From Duganella sp. Leaf126 (GTDB taxonomy: Bacteria > Pseudomonadota > Gammaproteobacteria > Burkholderiales > Burkholderiaceae_D), in the NCBI RefSeq assembly GCF_001423125.1, contig NZ_LMNW01000032.1, positions 138,068 to 202,067 of the forward strand: a DNA stretch of 64,000 bases, in the 5' to 3' direction. Both the position numbers and the translations under genes were made by a program. Below the pieces are notes generated by a model. That model searched no databases. It saw only the letters and a program-made list of their open reading frames with translations, and was not told where the DNA came from. Of the stretch, positions 58,819 through 64,000 are shown piece by piece; positions within the stretch are counted from its first letter, which is position 1, and each line of letters begins with the position of its first letter.

Positions 58819-59490
58819 TCATTTCAGCAACGCATATTCCCCGCCCCGCTCGATCGCGCGGCGGTAGGCTGGGCGCGCGTGGATGCGCTCGAGGAAGTGC
58901 ATCAGCCGTGGGCGGCTGCTGTCGAGGCCAGCTCTTGCTTCGGCCGCTTCCAGCGGAAAGCTCATCTGGATATCGGCGGCAGTGAAGTCGGCGCCGGCGA
59001 ACCACGGCGCCTTGCCCAGTTCGGCTTCGAGAAAATCGAGATGGGTGGCGATCTGCGGTTCGAGGTAGCTGCCCTTGACCTTGCGCGCGACGCCGCGTGC
59101 GACCGGCTTGACGAAGAACGGTGCCGGGCTGGTTTCCACCCGGTCGAACACCAGCTTCATCAGCAATGGCGCCATGGCCGAGCCTTCGGCATAGTGGAGG
59201 AAATAGGTCCAGCGGCGGCAGTCTTCGGTGCCGGCCGGCGGTCGCAGGCGGCCGTTGCCATACGTGCTCACCAGGTATTCGACGATGGCGCCCGATTCGG
59301 CCACCACGATGCCGTTATCGACGATGACCGGCGACTTGCCCAGCGGGTGGATGGCGCGCAGTTCGGGCGGCGCCAGCATGGTCTGGGCGTTGCGCTGGTA
59401 GCGCACGATCTCGTAGTCGAGCCCCAGCTCTTCGAGCAGCCAGAGCACGCGCTGCGAACGTGAATTATTGAGGTGGTGAACGACGATCAT
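58819..59490 (-). CDS. Glutathione S-transferase family protein
   Basis: 223 residues. Thioredoxin-like N-domain with HHLNNSRSQRVLWLLEELGL, HPLGKSPVIVDN and the glutathione-binding SGAIVEYL, then an all-helical C-domain with the conserved FTAADIQMSFPLEAA N-capping box. The active-site Ser (NNSRSQR) suggests a Ser-type enzyme. Substrate unknown. It is transcribed alone, convergent with the PIN toxin gene. Confidence 0.9.
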   Translation of the reverse strand: MIVVHHLNNSRSQRVLWLLEELGLDYEIVRYQRNAQTMLAPPELRAIHPLGKSPVIVDNGIVVAESGAIVEYLVSTYGNGRLRPPAGTEDCRRWTYFLHYAEGSAMAPLLMKLVFDRVETSPAPFFVKPVARGVARKVKGSYLEPQIATHLDFLEAELGKAPWFAGADFTAADIQMSFPLEAAEARAGLDSSRPRLMHFLERIHARPAYRRAIERGGEYALLK

Positions 59491-59571
59491 GGAGAGTCCC
59501 GGGAGAAAACGGCGGTGCCGCGAGACGCCAGCTTAGCATCGTTGGCCGCTGGCCGCAGCGGCCCGCTGAAA

Positions 59572-59856
59572 TCAGCGCTGCACGCGCAGCGGAATCACCC
59601 GTTTGAGCGGCGCCGAACCAGCGTCGCCCGATGCCGCCGCCGGCGCCTTGCTGTCGGTGCCGCACGAACCGCACGCGCCGCAGCCGCTGCCGCAGTCGGG
59701 CGTGGTCTTGAACAAGGCCGCAGCCTTGTCCTGGTCGACGCCACGGCGCGCGAGCCAGAACACGATCTGGCGGCGCCAGGCGGCCGGCAGGTACTTGGTG
59801 CAAAAGTGCAGCAGCGCCGCTGCCACGATCGCTGCCACGATGAGGTTCTGCCACAT
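59572..59856 (-). CDS. FeoB-associated Cys-rich membrane protein
   Basis: 94 residues: one N-terminal transmembrane helix (MWQNLIVAAIVAAALLHFCT), a basic loop, then a Cys cluster CGSGCGACGSCG near 55-66 that could bind iron or an iron-sulphur cluster. Small proteins like this accompany feoB in many bacteria and are thought to play the FeoC-like accessory role. Only one base separates it from feoB on the same strand. Confidence 0.82.
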   Translation of the reverse strand: MWQNLIVAAIVAAALLHFCTKYLPAAWRRQIVFWLARRGVDQDKAAALFKTTPDCGSGCGACGSCGTDSKAPAAASGDAGSAPLKRVIPLRVQR

Positions 59857-59857
59857 A

Positions 59858-61759
59858 TCAGCCTCCGATCAGGGCGGTGGAAATACGGAACGTCAGGAAC
59901 GCTGCCACGTACGCCAGCGCAAACAGGTAGCCGGCCATGAACCAGGCTGCGCGCACGCTGTTGGTTTCGCGGCGCACCGTGCTCAGGGTCGCCAGGCACT
60001 GCGGCGCAAACACGAACCACGCCAGCAGCGCCAGCGCGGTCGGCAAACTCCAGCTGGCGGCCAGCACCGGCGCCAGCGAGTTGGCCAGCTCGTCGCCGGT
60101 CTGCGACATCGCATACACGGTGCCCAGCGCACCGACCGCCACTTCGCGCGCGGCCATGCCGGGCACCAGGGCGATGCAGATCTGCCAGTTGAAACCGATC
60201 GGCGCAAAGATGTATTCGAGACCACGGCCGATGATGCCCGCCACGCTGTAATAGATGGCCGGCTGGGTCGCGCCTTCGGGCGCGTCCGGGAACGAACTCA
60301 GTGCCCACAGCAGAATGGTCAGGCTGAGGATGATGGTGCCGACCCGGGTGACGAATATCTTGGCGCGCTCCCACAGGCCCAGCGCCAGGTTGCGCAGGTG
60401 CGGCAGGTGGTAGGCCGGCAGCTCCATCATCAACGGATGCTTGCCCTTGCCGCCCATCGTGCGTTTCATGACGTAGGCCACCAGCATGGCCGACACGATG
60501 CCGGCCACGTACAGGATGAACAGCACCAGGCCTTGCAGGTTCATGATGCCGGCCACGTCGCGGTTCGGAATGAAGGCGGCGATCACCAGCGCGTACACGG
60601 GCAGGCGCGCGGAGCACGTCATCAGGGGCGCGATCATGATGGTGACGAAGCGGTCGCGCCGGTTCTGGATGGTGCGCGCGGCCATCACGCCCGGAATCGC
60701 GCAGGCAAAGCTCGAAAGCAGCGGAATGAAGGCGCGGCCCGACAGGCCCACACCGCCCATCAGGCGGTCGAGCAGGAAGGCGGCGCGCGGCAGGTAGCCG
60801 CAGTCCTCCAGGATCAGGATGAAGAAGAACAGGATCAGGATCTGCGGCAGGAACACCAGCACCCCGCCGACACCGCCGACGATGCCGTCGACCAGCAGGC
60901 TGCGCAAATGGCCTTCGGGCACGTAGGCGCCCAGCACCCCGCCCAGCTGCTCGAAGGCGTGGGTGATCATTTCCATCGGGGTCGCGGCCCAGCTGAACAC
61001 GGCCTGGAACACGAAGAACATCAGCACCGCCAGGATCACCGGACCGGCCAGCGGGTGCAGCACCACGCTGTCGATCTTCTCCGACGTGGACGATGTCTCG
61101 TCGTCGCCGCTGACGGCGGCGGCGATGATGCGGCGCACTTCGCGCTGCGTCTCTTCCACCGACACGGCGTCGATCGCGGACAGCGGCTTGGTGACCACCT
61201 GCGGCAGCGGCAGCATGGCGTCGAGCGCGGCGATCAGCGCCTTTTCGCCGCCCGGCTGCACGGCCACGGTTTCCACCACCGGCATGCCCAGTTCCTGCGA
61301 CAGGCGCGCGGTGTCGATCACGATGCCGCGCTTTCTGGCCACGTCGACCATGTTCAGCGCCAGCAGCATGGGCAGGCCAAGGCGCTGCACTTCGAGCACC
61401 AGGCGCAGGTTCAGGCGCAGGTTGGTGGCGTTGACCACGCAGACCAGCACGTCGGGCGCAGCATCGCCCCGGCGCAGACCGGCCACCACGTCGCGCGTGA
61501 TCGCTTCATCGGGCGTATGGGCGGTGAGGCTGTAGGCGCCCGGCAGGTCCAGCACACGGAAGGTGTGGCTCGCCTGCGTGTTGAACGCGCCTTCCTTGCG
61601 CTCGATGGTCACGCCGGCATAGTTGGCCACCTTCTGGCGCGCGCCGGTGAGACGGTTGAACAGCGCGGTCTTGCCGCAGTTGGGATTGCCCAGCAGCGCC
61701 ACCACCGGCGGCAGGGCGTTGGCGGGAGAGTTATGCACCGCTTTGTCGACGACACCCAT
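59858..61759 (-). CDS. feoB: Ferrous-iron transporter FeoB
   Basis: 633 residues, shorter than the 770 of Escherichia coli but in the usual betaproteobacterial range. N-terminal G-domain: G1 GNPNCGKT (24-31), G3 DLPGAYS, G4 LALNMVDVA; then the helical GDI-like region and two Gate motifs in the membrane part (EDCGYLPRAAFLLDRLMGG; a second in the later half). Imports Fe2+ across the inner membrane. It follows feoA by 6 bases. Confidence 0.96.
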   Translation of the reverse strand: MGVVDKAVHNSPANALPPVVALLGNPNCGKTALFNRLTGARQKVANYAGVTIERKEGAFNTQASHTFRVLDLPGAYSLTAHTPDEAITRDVVAGLRRGDAAPDVLVCVVNATNLRLNLRLVLEVQRLGLPMLLALNMVDVARKRGIVIDTARLSQELGMPVVETVAVQPGGEKALIAALDAMLPLPQVVTKPLSAIDAVSVEETQREVRRIIAAAVSGDDETSSTSEKIDSVVLHPLAGPVILAVLMFFVFQAVFSWAATPMEMITHAFEQLGGVLGAYVPEGHLRSLLVDGIVGGVGGVLVFLPQILILFFFILILEDCGYLPRAAFLLDRLMGGVGLSGRAFIPLLSSFACAIPGVMAARTIQNRRDRFVTIMIAPLMTCSARLPVYALVIAAFIPNRDVAGIMNLQGLVLFILYVAGIVSAMLVAYVMKRTMGGKGKHPLMMELPAYHLPHLRNLALGLWERAKIFVTRVGTIILSLTILLWALSSFPDAPEGATQPAIYYSVAGIIGRGLEYIFAPIGFNWQICIALVPGMAAREVAVGALGTVYAMSQTGDELANSLAPVLAASWSLPTALALLAWFVFAPQCLATLSTVRRETNSVRAAWFMAGYLFALAYVAAFLTFRISTALIGG

Positions 61760-61765
61760 GGTGAA

Positions 61766-62032
61766 CTATTCCGGTTGAATCGAAATCAGCGCTGCTTCGA
61801 AGCGGCGCAAGGCGAACGTCGAGTTGCCGACCCGGATGGCCAGCGGTTCGCCGCCGGGCATGCCGCGCTTGAGCAGGCGGACTTTTTCGCCGGGCACGAA
61901 ACCCAGTTCCATCAGGCGGCGCGACAGCGACACGCCATCTTCGGCGACATCGCCGCGGGCGACCTCGGTGACGGTGGCGGCAACGCCGACAGCGAGCGCG
62001 TCGAGGGTAAGGCGGGGAACAGCGTGCGTCAT
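61766..62032 (-). CDS. feoA: FeoA ferrous-iron transport accessory protein
   Basis: 88 residues, SH3-like fold; RRLMELGFVPGEKVRLLKRG and PLAIRVGNSTFALRRFEAALI are the family pattern. It modulates FeoB. The frame is open to 62119, but ATG 62032 (MTHAVPRLTLDAL) gives the normal size. The 271-base region upstream, shared with bfd, holds two Fur-box-like sites, so the feo operon is very probably iron-repressed. Confidence 0.92.
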   Translation of the reverse strand: MTHAVPRLTLDALAVGVAATVTEVARGDVAEDGVSLSRRLMELGFVPGEKVRLLKRGMPGGEPLAIRVGNSTFALRRFEAALISIQPE

Positions 62033-62129
62033 ATGCAAAATCCAGGCTGAGGTCTGTCGGGCGCTGTCGTGGGCTGCACGCAACAGACTAGTAGAGCGGC
62101 AAAGACAGGATACTAGCATGATATGCGTT

Positions 62130-62148
62130 AATGCGAATGACTACCATT
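62130..62148. promoter_or_regulatory. Fur-box-like site 1 (feo side)
   Basis: AATGCGAATGACTACCATT, close to the 19-bp Fur consensus GATAATGATAATCATTATC (as hexamer arrays), about 98 bases upstream of feoA. Confidence 0.6.
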
Positions 62149-62188
62149 TAGGCTTGCAAGTCCAATAGAACTGAGGCAGTATACGAAG

Positions 62189-62207
62189 AATGATAATGAT
62201 TCGCATT
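62189..62207. promoter_or_regulatory. Fur-box-like site 2 (bfd side)
   Basis: AATGATAATGATTCGCATT, a strong match to the Fur hexamer pattern (NATAAT x 2 then inverted), between divergent feoA and bfd, about 97 bases upstream of bfd. Confidence 0.75.
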
Positions 62208-62303
62208 AAGCAGACAGCAACATTGTTCAAGTTCAATGCGATCGACCTGCCCACCCGCCGCACGTAGCGTTTAGCAGTACGAGCCTAGCCAGAAGGTGCC
62301 TCA

Positions 62304-62525
62304 ATGATTGTATGTGTCTGCAACAACATCTCTGATCGTGAAATCCGTCAAGCCATGGAATTGGGGATCACGACCATGGAAGAACTGCGCCGCGATCTCG
62401 GCGTGGCCACCTGCTGCGGCCAGTGCCTGAGCTGCGCTGAAGATATCCTGACCAAGCACCTGACCAGCACGCCAACCGCCGCCATCGAGGAAACCGTACT
62501 CAAGCGTCCGGTGTTTACCAGCTAA
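62304..62525 (+). CDS. bfd: Bacterioferritin-associated ferredoxin
   Basis: 73 residues. The [2Fe-2S] ligands are C4, C6, C38 and C41 (MIVCVCNNIS; TCCGQCLSC). Bfd delivers electrons to bacterioferritin to release stored iron under limitation, consistent with a Fur-box in its promoter. Followed after 3 bases by tonB, so one iron-responsive transcript is likely. Confidence 0.95.
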   Translation: MIVCVCNNISDREIRQAMELGITTMEELRRDLGVATCCGQCLSCAEDILTKHLTSTPTAAIEETVLKRPVFTS

Positions 62526-62528
62526 GTC

Positions 62529-63296
62529 ATGAATACGATGTCGTACGAGCGGACCGCCAGCGCGTTGTCCCTGGATGGTTCCAGCCTGCGCTTCGGCCTG
62601 CGTTCTGGCGCGGGCGCGTCCGCCAAGCGCTTATGGCGCGAGCGCGGACGCAAGGCCGCACCCCTGGTCGCGATCGGCGCCGTGCATGGCATATTGTTCT
62701 GGATGATGGCGAACGGCATGCTGCACCAGGTGGCGCAGGCCGTGATACCGCAAGTCGTGACGGTCAGCTTCGTGGCGTCGCCCGAGCCGCTCCAGCCGCC
62801 ACCGCCACCGCCACCGCCACCGAAGACGGTGCCGGTCGTGGTGCAGGTACCGCAATTCATTCCGGCGATGCCGGTGCTGCCGCTGCAGCCGACACCGCAA
62901 ACGCAGCCGACCATCACGGTCGCGCCGCCGGCGCCGCGCAATGCCGAACCCGCGCCGCCCGTCGCATCGGCTCCGGTAACCGCTCCCGCTCCCGTACCGC
63001 CACCGGCGCCTGCTGCACCGAAAACCGTCCACGGCGCCGAGTATCTGCGGCCACCGCAAGTGGTATACCCGAGCATCGCCCGCCGCCTCGGCGAAACCGG
63101 TGTCGTGCTGCTGCGCGTGCTGATCAACGTGAAGGGCGAAGCCGAGCAGGTCGTGATCCAGAAATCGTCGGGCTCCAGCAATCTCGACGAAGCCGGCCGC
63201 CAGGCCGTGCTGCGCGCGCTGTACAAGCCCTATATCGACGATGGCAAGGCCATCCCCGTGTACGCGCTGGTCCCGATCAATTTCCAGCTCGGCTAA
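62529..63296 (+). CDS. tonB: TonB-family energy transducer
   Basis: 255 residues. One membrane anchor (about 45-62; LVAIGAVHGILFWMMANGML), a long Pro-rich periplasmic spacer (about 85-165) with a run of nine prolines, and a TonB C-terminal domain beginning PPQVVYPSIARRLGETGVVLL and ending ALVPINFQLG. It couples the proton-motive force to TonB-dependent iron-chelate receptors. ExbB and ExbD are not in the window after it. Forms a short bfd-tonB unit. Confidence 0.9.
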   Translation: MNTMSYERTASALSLDGSSLRFGLRSGAGASAKRLWRERGRKAAPLVAIGAVHGILFWMMANGMLHQVAQAVIPQVVTVSFVASPEPLQPPPPPPPPPKTVPVVVQVPQFIPAMPVLPLQPTPQTQPTITVAPPAPRNAEPAPPVASAPVTAPAPVPPPAPAAPKTVHGAEYLRPPQVVYPSIARRLGETGVVLLRVLINVKGEAEQVVIQKSSGSSNLDEAGRQAVLRALYKPYIDDGKAIPVYALVPINFQLG

Positions 63297-63310
63297 ACGC
63301 CAAGATGATT

Positions 63311-63334
63311 GCCGCAGCGATGCTGCGGCCTTTT
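63311..63334 (+). terminator. Rho-independent terminator after tonB
   Basis: Arms GCCGCAGC and GCTGCGGC (8 bp) around GAT, then CTTTTAAA. It lies 14 bases after the tonB stop, in the gap before the convergent PNPOx-fold gene, and its AAAAG-like opposite side could also serve that gene. Confidence 0.75.
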
Positions 63335-63343
63335 AAAGCGTGT

Positions 63344-63877
63344 TTACAGATCGAGGCGGCCTTCGATCGAATCATCGAGCGTCTTGCCGATCACGGCTCC
63401 CACCAGCATTTTGACGCCTGCCACCGCACGTCCGTGCTTGGTGTCCCAGTAGTAGCCATAGGTCGGTGCGAACTTGATCAGCGTGATGCGCGGATCGTCC
63501 TCGCCTTCGGTGAACCAGGTCTTCAGCGTGAAGTTCCACAGCTCCTTTTGCTTGACCGGATCGCGCAGCACGGTGGCAACGCCCTCGAGGTGCAGGAACT
63601 CGTGCGAGGCGCCCTGGAAGTACAGCGTGGCCGACGGATCGGCTGCCAGTTCCTTGTTTTTCAGGCTGTCGCTGGCGCTGAAGAACCACAGGTTGCCCTG
63701 CTCGTCGACCTGCATCGCGTGCATCGGGCGGGCGTCGCCGGGACCGCCGCCAACGTCGCTGGTGCAGAAGAAGCACTCGGGCGTGCTGTCGACCAGGTCG
63801 CGGATTTTCTTGATCGCGTCTTGCGCGGTCAGGTCTTCGTGGTTGTGTTCCGGCTGGTTGGCGTTGATCGAATCCAT
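63344..63877 (-). CDS. Pyridoxamine-5'-phosphate-oxidase-fold (general stress protein 26-like) protein
   Basis: 177 residues with the split-barrel flavin-binding fold: FFCTSDVGGGPGDARPMHAM, NLWFFSASDSLKNKELAAD, ATLYFQGASHEFLHLEG and ITLIKFAPTYGYYWDTKHGR follow the COG3871/Pfam general stress protein pattern. Likely binds FMN or F420-like cofactor; not the biosynthetic PdxH (too short and lacks its C-terminal domain). No obvious partner next to it. The remaining 123 bases to the window end show no feature. Confidence 0.88.
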   Translation of the reverse strand: MDSINANQPEHNHEDLTAQDAIKKIRDLVDSTPECFFCTSDVGGGPGDARPMHAMQVDEQGNLWFFSASDSLKNKELAADPSATLYFQGASHEFLHLEGVATVLRDPVKQKELWNFTLKTWFTEGEDDPRITLIKFAPTYGYYWDTKHGRAVAGVKMLVGAVIGKTLDDSIEGRLDL

Positions 63878-64000
63878 GGAGCGCTCCTGTAGGGGTAAAT
63901 AGTTGGAACATCCATACTAGCGCCGACCGCAGCCACACAAGGTTGGCTGCTTCACACACGCGGCACAGGCGCGCCGCCCAACGGCACGCGGAGATTGCGC

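Noticed and set aside
59603..62050. 815-codon plus-strand open frame opposite feoB
   Set aside because: Antisense shadow of feoB and feoA; composition is His/Gln/Arg-rich with no recognisable motif.

Overview
The window is GC-rich (strong G/C preference at third codon positions) and reads as a chromosomal segment of a betaproteobacterium, most likely Oxalobacteraceae (Massilia/Duganella/Janthinobacterium type). Reasons: the lptD-surA-pdxA-rsmA block divergent from amgK-murU, three-gene pntAA-pntAB-pntB, nudJ-mnmA, feoA-feoB plus a FeoB-associated Cys-rich protein, bfd-tonB, and an archaic (Csu/spore-coat-U type) chaperone-usher pilus operon. The genus assignment is inference; no rRNA or tRNA gene was recognised.

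Layout. 0-5 kb: a truncated MnmC-like protein carrying a 39-bp minisatellite, DNA-3-methyladenine glycosylase, a large TPR/GAF/GGDEF diguanylate cyclase and an HxlR regulator. 5-11.8 kb: a Csu-type pilus operon on the minus strand, flanked by a small U-domain-like protein and a divergent receiver-AraC regulator. 11.8-22.4 kb: assorted metabolic, transport and regulatory genes (PnuC, catalase-like protein, outer-membrane barrel, MFS, VOC, LysR, two alpha/beta hydrolases, TetR, DapA-like aldolase/lyase with its GntR regulator).

22.4-40.8 kb is the most interesting part: a quorum-sensing-linked biosynthetic locus. Operon 1 (22540-33557) encodes a ketoreductase, an unusual acyl carrier protein, a ketosynthase-like protein that has lost all three catalytic residues, an intact FabF-like ketosynthase, two adenylate-forming enzymes of different subfamilies, a hot-dog dehydratase, two membrane proteins, an ATP-grasp ligase, a pentapeptide-repeat protein and a ketopantoate-reductase-like oxidoreductase; it ends in a rho-independent terminator. 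Operon 2 (33755-38887) encodes a DUF2141 protein, a MacB/LolD-like ABC ATPase with an FtsX-type permease, a LolA-like periplasmic carrier, an outer-membrane barrel and a Sfp-type phosphopantetheinyl transferase. A LuxI synthase, a small XRE-like regulator and a convergent LuxR receptor follow. Las-type lux-box sequences lie upstream of both operons and of luxI. The enzyme set fits a highly reducing type II polyketide / aryl-polyene-like pathway whose acid may be amidated by the ATP-grasp enzyme and exported to the envelope; the product is not known to me.

41-64 kb is mostly conserved housekeeping: rsmA, pdxA, surA, lptD, amgK, murU, pepP, a UbiH-family hydroxylase, transhydrogenase, nudJ, mnmA, a pseudo-receiver, an Xni-like nuclease, a PIN toxin with its antitoxin, a glutathione transferase, the ferrous-iron operon with two Fur-box-like sites, bfd, tonB and a PNPOx-fold protein. 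Several conserved enzymes (MnmC, the diguanylate cyclase, PdxA, PepP, the UbiH-like enzyme, one adenylating enzyme) carry in-frame low-complexity expansions built from short tandem DNA repeats, and a dispersed intergenic repeat family is present at 5.8 kb and 56.5 kb.
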